From NCBI GenBank assembly GCA_030035585.1, contig CM057481.1, forward strand, positions 10,565,128 to 10,629,127: DNA of 64,000 bases, read 5' to 3'. Shown here one piece after another: positions 21,653 through 33,175 of the stretch. A program made the position numbers and the translations under genes. The stretch's first letter is position 1, and every line of letters starts with the position of its first letter. A model generated the notes under the pieces. It made no database searches. It was not told the origin of the DNA and was given only the letters and a program-made list of their open reading frames with translations. This DNA is from Dugong dugon. Its lineage: Eukaryota; Chordata; Mammalia; Sirenia; Dugongidae.

Positions 21653-22384
21653 ATCAGTTTCAGTGCTTGCAAGAAACCTGACATGGATGCAGAGTCTTAA
21701 TCTTCCAGAAAGACTCTGACGTCGAGTTGATTGTTGCTGTGTGTCAGTGTGTACAGGTGGTGGGGTTAGTGGTGACTCTTGAGAAGACCTGTGCACAGAG
21801 CCACAGAGCCCGAGCCAGGACTTCAGTTTCCTCGCTCTCTGCCATGCGTGCTTTCTGCTCACTCCGCTGTTCACGCTACATCTGAGGTGTGGAGAACCTT
21901 CCGTAGGGATGCATGCGTATTTCGTTTTCTTTTTAGATTTAGAAACCGATTTACAAAGGCTTGATGCTAAAGTGGTGTGATAAAGTAGCCCACTTTCTCT
22001 GCAGCTTTCAGTTGCCTTTCAGAGTGGTAGATGAAGGTTTCTGAAACATTGGCTCTTATCACTCAAAACTGTTGGGAGGATTTAACGACTCTCTGAGTTG
22101 CATGAGTTTGAAGCCCTTGGCTTCTTGGCCCCTAAAACGTGCCTCTTTGTACCTCTTTGTTTGAATTGAGTGTAAAGCAAAACATGGACTGGAGGAATGA
22201 GTGAGACAAAGATCACTCACTCTCTGGGGCTAAAAGCAGCGTGAATTGTGTGGAGCAGGAAAGTGGCTCCCCGGGGTCTTCTCTAGGCTGTCTGTCCACA
22301 CCAAGGTGACGGTGACCAGTGTGACATGACCACTGTAAGCCCAGAGGCTTCCTGACTCAGTATTTTAGGAAAGACTAACTGAGA
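21653..22384. other. Unassigned, non-repetitive sequence
   Basis: About 730 bp with no repeat I can place and somewhat more C+G and CpG than the surroundings. It includes a pyrimidine run ending in AG (near 21920-21936) that looks like a splice acceptor but has no supported exon. Confidence 0.4.
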
Positions 22385-22790
22385 AATTCCACTAGTAGGA
22401 AGTGACCTTAAAGAAATAATGACAAACATGCAACACGATCTAGCTATAGAGATATTCATTGCAACACTGTTTATAAAAAAATGTAGACACTCCCTAAGTA
22501 CTCAACAGCACATGATTAGGTAAGTAAACAGTGGTAAATTTATGTGTGCTGTCATACTTTGCAGCAGCTTAAAAAAAAAAAAAAACAGAGAGAGAGATGT
22601 GAAAAGATGCTTAAGATGTGGCAAGACATAAAAGCTAGTCTATAAAACAATAGACACAGTAAGAACCCATTTTGAGAAGAGAAAATATCTCTGTGTATAC
22701 ACATAATAAATGACTGGAAGAGTGGGTCCCTGTAGGTGGTGAGATTATGAGTAATTTAGATTTTCTGTTCTTTTTTTGGGTTTATGGATT
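22385..22790 (+). mobile_element. L1M ORF2 C-terminus and 3'UTR
   Basis: 'gatattcattgcaacactgt', 'atgtagacactccctaagta' and 'ggaagagtgggtccctgtag' are the usual series at the end of old L1s. An A run is at 22570-22584. Confidence 0.65.
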
Positions 22791-23101
22791 CTCTACAGCT
22801 AGCTAGTGGTAGTCATTGTTGGCAGTCTTCACCTCCTTCCTCCTGTCTAATGGAGCTCTAACTTGGTTTATTTAGGTGTCCGTGCTCCTCTGGGAGAAAT
22901 GGGCCCAGTGCTCATCATCCAGGCCATGGGTGGTAGCTCCAGTCCCTTGCCAGTTATTTGTTTAGACATGAGTTAGCTCTGGCCGAGGATAAGTGAAAAG
23001 TCTGGAGAGTTTCTGAGTTTCCCTCGGTGATGAGACTCACACGAAGGCAGCCCTCTGTTTGGTTTGTAGTTAATAGTTTTTGCTGGATATGGTCATACCT
23101 G

Positions 23102-23309
23102 GGAGCCCTGGTGGTACAATGGTTAAGCACTTGGCTACTAATTAAAAAGTTGGTGGTTCAGACCCACCCAGCAGCTCCACTGGAGAAAGACCTGGTGATC
23201 TTCTCCTGTAAAGATTATAGCCTGGGAAACCCTATAGGGCAATTCTACCCTATCCTGTAGGCTTGCTATGAGTTGGAATTGACTCGATGGCACCCAACAA
23301 CAACAGCAA
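23102..23309 (+). mobile_element. AfroSINE, first of a head-to-tail pair
   Basis: Complete first-subtype copy: 'gggagccctggtggtacaat' to 'cgatggcacccaacaacaac'. The second SINE begins directly in its CAA tail. Confidence 0.92.
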
Positions 23310-23516
23310 GCCCTGGTGGCACAACAGTTAAATGCTCAGCTGCTGACTGAAAGCTTGGTGGTTTAAACCTACCCAGCAGCTCCATGGGAGAAAAGACCTG
23401 GTAATCTCCTTCTGTAGAGATTACAGCTAGAAAACCCTATGGGGGCAGTTGTACTCTGTCACCTGAGGTCACTGTGAGTCGAGAATGGACTCAACGGCAC
23501 CTAACAGCAACAAAAC
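23310..23516 (+). mobile_element. AfroSINE, second of a head-to-tail pair
   Basis: 'gccctggtggcacaacagtt' to 'caacggcacctaacagcaac'. The pair as a whole is flanked by gtcatac (about 23092 and 23520), so it behaves as one insertion or a SINE landing in the tail of another. Confidence 0.9.
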
Positions 23517-23793
23517 AAGTCATACTTGCATATGATGCCTAAAACTGTGGAAGCCATCTTGGATCCATGAGAGATGCTAGCTTGAGCGGCCACCCTACCT
23601 TACTGAGGATGAAAGAACAGAAAAATAGAAAAAATATGGATCTTTGATAATGTCTTTGAACCACCAAATAGGTCATCCTGGAGCCAATTACCTCCAGATT
23701 GTTTAATGAGATAATGTAGTCTCTTTACTTTTAAGCTAGTTTAAAGTTTGGTTTTTCTTTTACTTGCAGCCAAAAGTATCCTAATTGGTATAA

Positions 23794-24634
23794 TTGAAAC
23801 CCAGAACAAAAGACATTAGAGAAAAGATAGATTCTAGAAGCCATTGGGTACTTTTGGCCTGTGCCAAAAAGCACAAACTCCCACATCTAATAAACTGGTC
23901 TGGCATAAAATAGCCTTCTTGTGGCTAAACCTCCAGGTCCTAGTGAAGAACTCTTTTTGTTCAGACAATCAACGTCCATAGAATAAACATTCTGATGTTC
24001 CCATGTCACTGAATCGAGTGAGTACAAGTAGTCGAGGGCCATGTTGCATAGCAACCTTAGGGATTATTTAATGGAACAGCAGGCATATCCCAGCTAGTTA
24101 ACATCTGAGTGCCCATAGAATGCACAACCCAAGACCCTGTTCTGGTGGGAAGCTGGGGACTATTAAGCATAAGGAGTTAAGCCCTGCTTGCAGAAAGATT
24201 ATGTTTAAGGTACGGTGAGACAGATGAGGAGTAGGCAAGAAAAATAGAGACCATGTATGGATAAATATTGGGGAAGGAAAAGGTGGCTACAGGATTTGCT
24301 TTCATTGGAGGAGGGGAAGAAAGAGCCAGAAAGTCAGGACTGATTCTTGGCCTCCCATATTTGTAGACTATTTACTATGGCTAATTTCTTCATTCAGGTC
24401 CCTTCACTAATATCATCCCCACTGAGAAGCATTTGTCAATTGCCCTAGGTTAAGTAGGGTGCCTCACGTTCATCCGCCAGCACCTTCTATCCTCACACAC
24501 TGCTTTGCTTTTCTTCATGGCATTTATGCCTACACTAACGTGCATCTCTTTGGGGGAAATAGTCTCTCTGTCTCTCTCAGCACCTCTGTGCAAAACAACC
24601 AATGATGTAGACTCTAGGAGACTTTGGAAGTTAA
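23794..24634. other. Unassigned, non-repetitive sequence
   Basis: 840 bp with no repeat or exon I recognise. Confidence 0.45.
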
Positions 24635-24829
24635 CTCTTCTGGGAACAGATCTTAAAAAATTACTTACACATGGGCTCAAAGACGTACATACAAGGGTGT
24701 TCATTATAGCCTTGTTTCTAGTAGAGAAAGACTGGAATACAACCAGTGTTCATCAGTAAGGGAGCCATTACATAATTTATGATACATTCATACTACAGAA
24801 TGTTATATGCTAGTAATAATAGTAATAGC
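24635..24829 (+). mobile_element. L1M ORF2 C-terminal fragment
   Basis: 'gggtgttcattatagccttg' and 'gactggaatacaaccagtgt' match the ORF2 end of old L1s. It is interrupted by a MIR and probably continues at 25046. Confidence 0.65.
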
Positions 24830-25045
24830 TAAGAGTTATTGAATGATTCCTTATATTTTATCATGTATTTCCCCTAACACTTCCCTGAGGTAGGTACTTT
24901 AATTATCCCTACTTCACGGTTCAGTGAGCTGAGGCACATAGAGGTTAAGTGAATTGGCCAAGGTCAGACAATGATGAAATGGCAGAGTTAGGATTCAGGA
25001 TCAGTATGATGCTGGTGCTCATACTGTCAACCATTCCTCTATACT
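24830..25045 (-). mobile_element. MIR SINE
   Basis: Reverse MIR: 'cttccctgaggtaggtactt', 'gtgagctgaggcacatagag', 'gttaagtgaattggccaagg' and 'ggcagagttaggattcagg'. Confidence 0.85.
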
Positions 25046-25335
25046 GTCTTCCAGGAATATGTAAAAGCTACATGTGCTAAGATAAAAATAACCTCCAAAG
25101 AAGTTTATTAACTGAAAATGAAAACAAGTGGGTTTAGAATGAATCCATTCACGAAACAAAACATGTTGGTAAGTAAATGTGTGTGTTGTGTATTATCAGT
25201 GCTTACCTCTGTGGAAGAGAGTGGGAGTGTAGAGGGCAATAGGAACTTGCATGCTTTACTGTCTATGTTCTTAAGATGCTTGGAGCTCTTATAACAATAA
25301 TGCTTTTAATTATTACCTGAGTAATTAAAAAACAT
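25046..25335 (+). mobile_element. L1M 3'UTR remnant
   Basis: 'gtgggtttagaatgaatcca', 'tatcagtgcttacctctgtg' and 'tacctgagtaattaaaaaac' fit the tail of the L1M at 24635. Confidence 0.5.
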
Positions 25336-25451
25336 TGTGCAATTCATAAAGCGACCACTAGAGGGCTCAACAAGTTGCTTACCGTGGTGTCCCTCTAGAG
25401 GCGCTGCCGAGGGAGCTGTCCAGGTGCTGAAGTATGTAGTAGGGGTTGTTT

Positions 25452-25578
25452 CTGTTCATTGCCAGCAAGTAGGCTATGACTCATGGTGTTCCCAAGTACA
25501 ACAGAAACATTGCCCAGTCTTACACCATCTTCACGATGTTGGTATGCTCGAGTCATTGTTTCAACCACTCTGTATTTT
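25452..25578 (-). mobile_element. RTE-like relic, first part
   Basis: 'aagtaggctatgactcatgg', 'acaacagaaacattgcccag' and 'caccatcttcacgatgttgg' resemble the reverse of the RTE 3' part seen at 63540-63650. The copy is much older and is split by the L1 at 25579. Confidence 0.6.
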
Positions 25579-26516
25579 TTATTTTTTCCCTTACAAAAAT
25601 TTACACATACATTGTTATGTGACTCTAATTGTTCTCCCCATACTGTGACAGCACACTGCCCCTTTCCACCCCTGATTCCCCATGCCCATTCAGCCAGCTC
25701 CCCCTCTCTGCCTTCCCATCTCACCTCCGAACAGAAGCTGCCCGTTTAGTCTCTTGTATCTACTTGAGCTAAGAGGCACACTCCTCACGAGTATCACTTT
25801 ATGTCCCACAGTCCAGTCCAATCCCAGTCTAAAGAGTTGGCCTCGGAAATTGTTTTAGTTCTGGGCTGATAGAGAATCCAGGGGCCATGCTTTCCAGGGT
25901 TCCTCCAGTCTCAGACCATTAAGTCTGGTCTTCTTACTAGAATTTGAATTCTGTACCCCACCTTTCTCCTGCTCCATCGGGACTCTCTGTTGTGTTCCCT
26001 GTCAGGGCGGTCATTGGTGGTAGCTGGGAACCATCTAGTTCTTCTGGTCTCAGGCTGCTGAAGTCTCTGGTTTATGTGGCCCTTTATGTCTCTTGAGCTA
26101 ATACTTTCCTTGTGTCTTTGGTGTTCTTCATTCTTTACTCCAGGGGGTTGGGACCAATTGATGCATCTTAGATGGCTGTTTGCAAGCTTTTAAGGTCCCA
26201 GATGCCACTCACCAAAGTAGGATGCAGAACATTTTCTTAATAAGCTTTGTTATGCCAATTGACCTAGATGTCCCCTGAAAGCATGGTCCCCAGACCCCTA
26301 CCCCTGCTACTCTGTCCCTCAAAGTGTTTGATTATATTCAGGAAACTTCTTAGCTTTGGTTTAGTCCAGTTGTGCTGACTTCCCCTGTAGTGTGTGCTGT
26401 CCTTCCCTTCACCTAAGATCTTATCTACTATCTAGTTAGTAAATAACCCTCACCCTCCCTCCCTACCCTCGTAACCATCAAAGAATGTTTTCTTCTGTGC
26501 TTAAACCTTTTCTTGA
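25579..26516 (-). mobile_element. L1 3'UTR, type B, with 17-bp target duplication
   Basis: Reverse type B terminus ('aaaatttacacatacattg', 'atgtgactctaattgttctc') and about 940 bp of 3'UTR including the shared block near 26010-26070. It is flanked by caaccactctgtatttt (25562-25578) and caaccactgtatatttt (26517-26533), 15 of 17 identical. This is a 5'-truncated, 3'UTR-only insertion. Confidence 0.92.
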
Positions 26517-26795
26517 CAACCACTGTATATTTTGAGTGCCTTTCAACATAGGGGGCTCATCTTCCAGCACTGTAACAGATAATATTCTGTTGTGACCCAT
26601 AAGATTTTCATTGGCTAATTTTTGTAAGTAGATCACCAAGATTTTCTTCCTAGTCTGTCTTAGTCTGGAGGCTCTGCTGAAACCTGTCCACTATGGGTGA
26701 CCCTGCTGGTATATGAAATACCAGTGGCATAGCTTCCACCAGTATCCTAGCAGCATGCAAGCCACCACAGTATGACAGACTGCCAGACAGGTGGT
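26517..26795 (-). mobile_element. RTE-like relic, second part
   Basis: Continues the host element across the L1: 'tcatcttccagcactgtaac', 'ttcattggctaatttttgta', 'cctagtctgtcttagtctgg' and 'aaccacagtatgac'-type text. The 26600-26660 part resembles the interior of the second AfroSINE subtype in reverse. I recall this sequence as an old mammal-wide repeat but cannot name it. Confidence 0.5.
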
Positions 26796-27289
26796 TTGTA
26801 GGAGAACTAGCTCGCTGGAATGACACTGGGAAATGTAGAAAGCCTCTTGGAGCTGTCAGTGCTGAGCTCGGTAGCCGGGAACCAGTTGGTTGGTGCTAGG
26901 CTGGAGAATGGGACTTTCCTGAATTTTTTAGTCCTCTCTGTCACTCTAGTATGAATCAGCTCTAGCACGTCAGGGAAGGATAAGACAGTGACAGTATTTT
27001 GATATGCTTCTCACCCAAGAAAAGAGATGACATTTTGCAATCAGGAATTCTCGTGAGACATTGGCATCCCAGAAACTGGATAAAAGCTTCAACTGGCAAC
27101 TGAAACTAGCAGTTCTCAAAAACTTGGGAGAAGAGAAGGTCTAGGAAAAGGTAATAAAGTAACAAAAAAAAAAAAAAAAAAAAGATTTATTGCTTTAAAT
27201 TATAGAGCCCAGAATTTGAACTCTTTTGTCACATACTGGTAATTTGTAAACAATAGTCTGTGTACTGTTTTCTAAGAGATTGTAAGTGT
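26796..27289. other. Unassigned sequence with A run
   Basis: An A run of about 20 bp at 27163-27183; the rest is not recognised. Confidence 0.45.
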
Positions 27290-27940
27290 GAATGTAGAAA
27301 TTTGTAAAAATGACAACCTCCTATAGAGCTTAGAGTTGGTGAAGGTTTGGGGAAATAACCATGGATGCATGCTTCCTACAAATTTAAATTGTTCTGACCC
27401 TTTAGAGAGCAGTTTGGCAGAACCTATCCAAATATCAATGAGTATTCTTTGTGACCCGGCAATTCCACTTTAGGAATTGAACCTAGAAAAATATTAATAC
27501 GTGCGTCGTATCTTTGCATTGCAGTCATGCAGACATTATGCTGTTATGGTGAAAAATTGGAGCCAGCCTACATGTTCTTAGTAGGAGATAGGTTAAATAA
27601 TGGTCTTGTGTTTACTATGCAGTCATTTAGAAGGTTTATTCATATAAATAGACAAGGAAAGATATCCATAATATTCTGTTAATTTAAAAAAAACAGGGTG
27701 CATACAGTATGTATAGTATAATCTACTAAGATAAACATATTTACATATGTATGCATAGATGAATCTAGAAGACCATAGTTTATGTGTTAACAGTAGCTTT
27801 TATTTAGAAACTGGGATTGCTGGAGGGAAGGTGAGGGACTTTTCACTTTCTACCTGATGCACATCTGTATTAGTATTCATACATACATTGAGCAGGTACC
27901 ATTTAGACTTTTAAAAAGATAAAAACGAATTATGTAAACT
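27290..27940 (+). mobile_element. L1M ORF2 C-terminus and 3'UTR
   Basis: 'ttagagagcagtttggcaga', 'gacccggcaattccacttta', 'gtgaaaaattggagccagcc' and 'taggttaaataatggtcttg' form the ordered C-terminal series of ORF2, followed by the UTR. Confidence 0.75.
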
Positions 27941-28698
27941 GAAATATTGAGGTAGGATGTATTACTACTCCCTGTGTCTGTATCCTTTTAAAATTTTCAT
28001 TTTTTTTCAGTTTTATTTTTAATGCCACTAGGAAATTTTATTTTCTTTAGTGTGGTATCCTTTTGGTCTCTAGCAAGGGAATTTATCAGAAGCCTTTTAA
28101 AAAGTGAGATGCATATTACCCTAGAAATTTCTCATCAAGAATAGAATCACAAAAGTCCCTTGGCAGCTTGATAGATCAGGTAACATGTTCATTCTGCAGG
28201 AGTTATTGTAACAGACAGTTAAGGATGTATAAGTCACTCACCAAGGCTTCTTGGCTGTGAGGTTTTGGGTGCTGCTCTACTGGCTGCAAGGCTATGAAAA
28301 AAACATGGCTTGGGTTCAGACCAACTTATAAGAGTCATCTTTCAATTGCCTTATGCCAAGTTCAATTAGTATTGATTAAACTCTCGACTTTGGAAGGGGC
28401 AGTGAGGTTTTGGGGAGCGGGAAGTCTGTTTAGCACTGGAAAGATTCTTGAGCCAGCGGCAGAAGGAATCCTTTGTAAAGATTCTAAATTAAAGGGTGAG
28501 TGTTGAACCAGATTCTTCATAAAAATGACCTAAGGCACCAGATTTATCAATGTTTGCAAACTGTACAAACATGAGATAATTTCCCTGGCTTGTGTCAGTG
28601 CTGGAAGATGCGGAGTGAAGCACCGTGATGTCTGAAATCTTATGACAGATTACACCTGCATCTGCCTGTGGGTAACTAGAAGTTTTCTAATATGATGT
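27941..28698. other. Unassigned, non-repetitive sequence
   Basis: About 760 bp with no match recognised. An open frame at 28294-28506 is followed near its end by 'aaagggtgagtg', which looks like a splice donor; there is no other sign of an exon. Confidence 0.4.
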
Positions 28699-29114
28699 TG
28701 TTATGGATTGAATTATGTCCCCCAAAAATATGTGTTATAAATCCTAACCTTTATGCCTGTGGTTATAATCCTGTTTGGGAATCAGTTGTCTTTGTTATAT
28801 TAATGAGGCAGGATTAGTGTAGGGTGTATCTTGAGTCAGTCTCGCTTGAGATATAAAAGAGATTAAACACGTGAGCAGAGCAGAGATGGGTAAGACAGTT
28901 GTCAAGACACATGGAAGTCTCAAGGAACCAGGAAGCAGAAGCTGAAGAGACAAGGACCTTCCTCCAGAGCTGACAGAAAGAGAAAGGCTTCCCCTGGAGA
29001 TGGCATCCTAAATTCAGATTTCTAGCCTTCTAGACTGTGAGAGAATAAATTTTTGTTTGTTGAAGCCACCCGCTTGTGATATTTCTGTTACAGCAGCGCT
29101 AGATAACTAAGACA
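28699..29114 (+). mobile_element. Solo LTR, ERVL-MaLR type
   Basis: Runs TG to CA ('tgttatggattgaattatgt' to 'gctagataactaagaca'), with 'gagatataaaagagat' and 'gagaataaatttttg' in their usual places. Flanks gatgt (28694-28698) and catgt (29115-29119) give a 5-bp duplication with one difference. No internal region. Confidence 0.85.
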
Positions 29115-29599
29115 CATGTTAATACCATTGTCTCTGTACAATCTGTTCAGAATTGTGTTTGGGACACTGGGGTTTGTTTTTTTTCTTAAGCTAAAGTAAA
29201 GGAAAAACCAGGGCCTTCACATCCTGCAACTGGTAAATCCATCTTTTTAACTTGTCTTCATTCTTATATTTAATGTGTTCAGTAAATAAAGTGTACTTGT
29301 AGTTCATGCTTTGACCACATCAAATTGCTATTTAAACTGAAATAACTCATGGGGCTAGAAAAAGCTGCTAAGGCAAAAATCATTCTATTCTGGAGTGCCA
29401 TTGTAGAGAGAGAGGAGCCCGGGCTCCATTACTTATCTCTTCCAACCAGTAAAATTCTGTCTGACTCATCTCAAAACAAGAAAAAGGAAAAGGCAAGAGA
29501 AATGCACTTCTTCATCCATCAGAGAACTGAATCTGCAGCAATTTTGTGCCTTCTGGGTGACATGATTTTCCTTTTCCAAGATATGGCTTCAGAATAAAA
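29115..29599. other. Unassigned, non-repetitive sequence
   Basis: Nothing recognised. A frame of 82 codons at 29349-29597 has no known motif. Confidence 0.4.
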
Positions 29600-29775
29600 A
29601 AATAATGGTAACAGTTTACTTTTTAATGGAGTGCTTACATGCACCACGCAACATTTTCTCATTTAATCCTCACTACAGCCTCATCAGAGAAATTTTTTGA
29701 TTATTCCCCCTTTACAGATGAGAAAACTGAGGATTAATTTATCCAGGGTTACACAACTGGTAACTGGCAGCAGTA
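29600..29775 (-). mobile_element. MIR SINE
   Basis: Reverse MIR: 'tctcatttaatcctcactac', 'tttacagatgagaaaactga' and 'gttacacaactggtaactgg'. Confidence 0.85.
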
Positions 29776-31069
29776 TATTAATTACCCCTTATTTAGGCAA
29801 TTTAGATTTAGGTAATGCCCAGAGTCTACACAACTTCCTTGAAGACATTATAGAATAAGAAACTTATATAACTGGATTGTGCTTTCCTAGGAGTTAATGA
29901 CGTGCTTTGGGAGATAAGACAGATAGTGATCAAGCAATGAGTGAACAAGGGAGCATTAAAGAGAATAAACTTAAATCTGAAATGAAGCCTGAGAACAGGA
30001 CAGTGTAAACTACCAAAGAGGCAGGCTGGGTAGAAGACCAGAAAACTCTAAAAGGAGGTCACAGTAGGTTGGTGTGGATAGTCAAGCTTTCATAGCAGAG
30101 GAGGGCTATGAAAGATCTATAAGATATGGATATACAGAGAGGATAATGAGGAAGGCATTTAAGAAATGGGTGTTGGAACAAGAAAGAGCTAGTAGAGGTA
30201 AGAGAGAGAGGGAGAGATTGATTCTGATTGAGACATAGATTGAAGTGCAATGAAAGGAAGGGAATATCCTACTTTCTTCTAGGTACCAGAGAGTAGTAGA
30301 GAGGAAGAGTCTTTCCATGCCGAAATAGTAGTAGCTTCCCTCTGGGTGAATGCTAACGCCCATCCCCCAAACCCTGAGTAGACTAGACACTTTGGGGGGA
30401 GGCAAGGGACAAGACAGCAATCAAGGCAACAGGTTGCCTCAGTAGTTAGCAACCCAGGGCACAGTATAAAGTATAAAGTACTAGGAAAGGATACTCTGTT
30501 GCTTCCCCACCCAGGGGCCTTCATGGAGAAATGGTAAGGCCAAGAACATGTGAGACACGCCCCAAAGTTCTTGAGCTGTTGGCCTCATTTTGTCCCCTTT
30601 TATTGTCACCTCAAACCCTTTTCCATGTAGCTTCAGCCCTCACCTTCTTTTTGGAGTGCTCCCAAACTCCCAATCAGCACCTCCCTCTCTGCTGGAGCCT
30701 CAGGGTCATCCAAACATGTCTTCCTCTTCGTCATGTCTCTTTCTTGGATGGGCTGAATTCGTCTCATATTCACCCAATTGTACTGACTCAATATATTCTA
30801 TTTCTACCAACAAACATAAAACACGAAACAGTTGTAAACATCTACGTACATACAATCATAGAATAGTCATAGCTTTCTGTATGCAGGACCCCTTACAAGC
30901 CTGAGTTCCTATCAACAACACTTGATCTATCTACATTATCTACGTTGTATACACATAAATATAATATACTTGCTTCCTGGTGATTAATCCCCATCAGTGT
31001 TATTCAAGAGGGACGAAAGAAGTGATCTAGAATCAGGGTTTGAGGCTTTAGGGGAGCAGAGCTACAGGA
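29776..31069. other. Unassigned sequence
   Basis: About 1.3 kb. Faint L2-like phrases occur at 29930-30250, but nothing is firm. Several short frames at 30531-30904 carry no motif. Confidence 0.4.
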
Positions 31070-31190
31070 AATGGCTCATCCAACAAATAATGCTTACTGA
31101 GACCCTACTACGTGCTGGGCACAGTGATAAGGATTGCAGATTGGAAGACAAATTACACCATTCGGTCTTCAAGAAGTTTACCCTGGAAAA
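31070..31190 (-). mobile_element. L2 3'-end fragment
   Basis: 'catccaacaaataatgctta' and 'ctactacgtgctgggcacag' are the reversed L2 terminus. Confidence 0.65.
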
Positions 31191-31269
31191 GGAGGAAAAG
31201 GATGGGTAAAGAGTAACTTCAACATGATGTGTTAACTGTAGTACGAGAGAGGCGGCATGGAGAGGGAAA

Positions 31270-31560
31270 GGGGATACAGGCTGAAGAGTCCTGTTATTTG
31301 TCATCCTGATACTTGTCTCTACCACTTTCTAGCTGTGTGACCTTGGACAAGTTACTTGAGATCAAGCTTATCCCATTTCCTACCAGGACAATGAGGATGA
31401 TCATACCTACTACCTACTATGTGCCAAGCACTGCATTATCTAATAGTATGTAATACTACTGATAATAATGGGTTATCATTAGTATTACATATTACTAGAT
31501 AATGAAGTTCTTGGTACATGGTTGGTGGTCAGTAAGTTAAAATTAATATGATAACTGTTA
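31270..31560 (+). mobile_element. MIR SINE with internal inverted repeat
   Basis: 'tagctgtgtgaccttggaca' is the MIR core; 'ggacaatgaggatgatcata' and 'ctactatgtgccaagcactg' follow. A hairpin-forming AT-rich segment lies at 31438-31500, and the tail 'ggtggtcagtaagttaaaat' comes after it. Confidence 0.75.
31438..31500. repeat. Inverted repeat, 28-bp arms, 7-bp loop
   Basis: Left arm 31438-31465 and right arm 31473-31500 are reverse complements at 25 of 28 positions, with the loop at 31466-31472. AT-rich. Confidence 0.9.
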
Positions 31561-32924
31561 AAATGATAGCATTCATGATGTATAAAGTGTTACAGAGATG
31601 CACTGGGGGTAGTAGTGAATTCTGACCCGAGTCAGGGGAAGCTTGGTAGGGGAGATATGGTGCCCGGGTAGTGGCTGCATCTGCGGACCATCTGTCAGGG
31701 ATGCCAGGGAGAAACTGTGCACTGGAATAATGTTTGATGAGATGACCTCAAAAAGCCCGTCAAATACAAGATTCTGTGAATTACAGGTCAGAGAGTTCTC
31801 CAGCTGGCAGACACCTTATTGGGCAAAGCCCTTGATAAACGCTCTTTACAATGTGGAATGAACTGATGATGCTAAATTGATCCTCAACAGGCGTAAATAA
31901 TTCCTTTTCTCCCTTTGATGCTGATAGTGTAATAGATAAGCTTCTGTGACTTTCTAGGATTTCTAAAACCCAGAAGGTCAAAGGTTTTGCTTTCTTGGGT
32001 GAGGATATTTATACCTTCTTTAGAGGGGCACCCATTTTCAGTTGGATCTGATTTTAAACTTCTTGAAACTTTGGAACACGAGACAAGGGATAGGTGCTTA
32101 GCTACCTACTATATGCTTAGTAAATACCTAATAACCTACACTGAGACAAACAATGACCTTCACCCAAAAGTTGCTTATTAAATTAAATATAAAGAATAAA
32201 AATGTATACTGTGTTTTCTGCATGTCAAACATCAGATTTTTTTTAAAGAGTAAAAACTTCCAGATGTTTCCAAGCATGTTGAGTCTCCCAAAGATAAGCC
32301 CTCCTGCTGTGCAAGGGAGTCGGTCAGCGAGGCTCAGGCAGCCCAGACTCGTGGGACCAATACAGCCCTCGTACAGTCTCTTCCTTTTCCTTCTCGATGC
32401 CAATTCCTATAGGGGCACGCCTTGTTTTTTCCTTTGGCCTTGAATTTCTCGAGATAATGTGCTTTAAAGCGAAAAGTCGATATCTGTCGTTCAAGGACAA
32501 AAGAGACCATAAGGTACTGAAAAAATTAGAGTCTTCCAACCCAAGAAGGCTGTTGTGTTGTGCTGGCATATCAGGCCATGGCAGTGGAGTAAGCCAATTC
32601 TTGTGGCAAAAGCCATAGGGGGGGAATTAAAGCAACTCCAAACTTCTTACTCAGCACATGCTCTTATCCATGCAGAAGCGAGGATACCAGTATGACTCAA
32701 GGTGCTGAATCAGCATAATTTCCAGCCTACAATTCATATTATTAATAGAGAAGTCCTTAAAAGGATTAACTCCTAAGGGATGAAACACCCATTTTATGTT
32801 TGGGTGAGCACACCCAGATGTAATTTTTGCTCTGGGCCATGGGAAGGTGGTTTGCCCAATTAAAGGTACAGCCAGAAGGGAGAGAAACGCTTCCATTCCA
32901 AACTATACTCAAGCTGTGGAGCGC
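31561..32924. other. Unassigned, non-repetitive sequence with CpG-retaining core
   Basis: About 1.36 kb free of repeats I can place. Within 32320-32490 there are ten CpGs in 170 bp, unusual for non-island mammalian DNA. It is not a classic CpG island by composition and no exon is recognised. It could be a conserved non-coding or regulatory element. Confidence 0.45.
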
Positions 32925-33140
32925 TGGAGATCACTGCTGCTGGAGGCCAATGCCTTCCAGCTGTGTCCTTGGGCAAAGTGCTTACCATCTCTATACCTCC
33001 CTCAGTTTCTGTGTCTGTAAAATGGAAATAACAGTGCATGCTTGATAGGTGGCCTAAAGGATTAAATGATATAATGTATGTAATGTGCTTGCGGCAGCAC
33101 CCTAAAACTTCATGAACGCTCAATAAATGTTAATGATGAT
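32925..33140 (+). mobile_element. MIR SINE
   Basis: 'cagctgtgtccttgggcaaa', 'ctcagtttctgtgtctgtaa', 'aatggaaataacagtgcatg' and 'gctcaataaatgttaatg' run in order from core to end. Confidence 0.85.
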
Positions 33141-33175
33141 TAAGATAGTAATTCAAGGTGTCTTGTTCATATTTG

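Larger units (their letters stand above)
22800..23793 (+). mobile_element. Old LTR-like repeat (possibly ERVL/MaLR), split by two SINEs
   Basis: The parts at 22800-23101 and 23517-23793 together resemble a mammal-wide repeat ending 'ttgcagccaaaagtatccta'. Its AT-rich polyadenylation-like zone and ending recall old MLT-type LTRs. The family is a guess from memory. Two SINEs at 23102-23516 interrupt it. Confidence 0.4.

Noticed and set aside
21920-21964. Splice-acceptor-like pyrimidine run ending in AG
   Set aside because: Such runs are common by chance, and the following sequence soon reaches stops.
28294-28506. Possible exon with splice-donor-like 'aaagggtgagtg'
   Set aside because: A single donor-like match with no acceptor, no similarity to a known protein and no conservation evidence.
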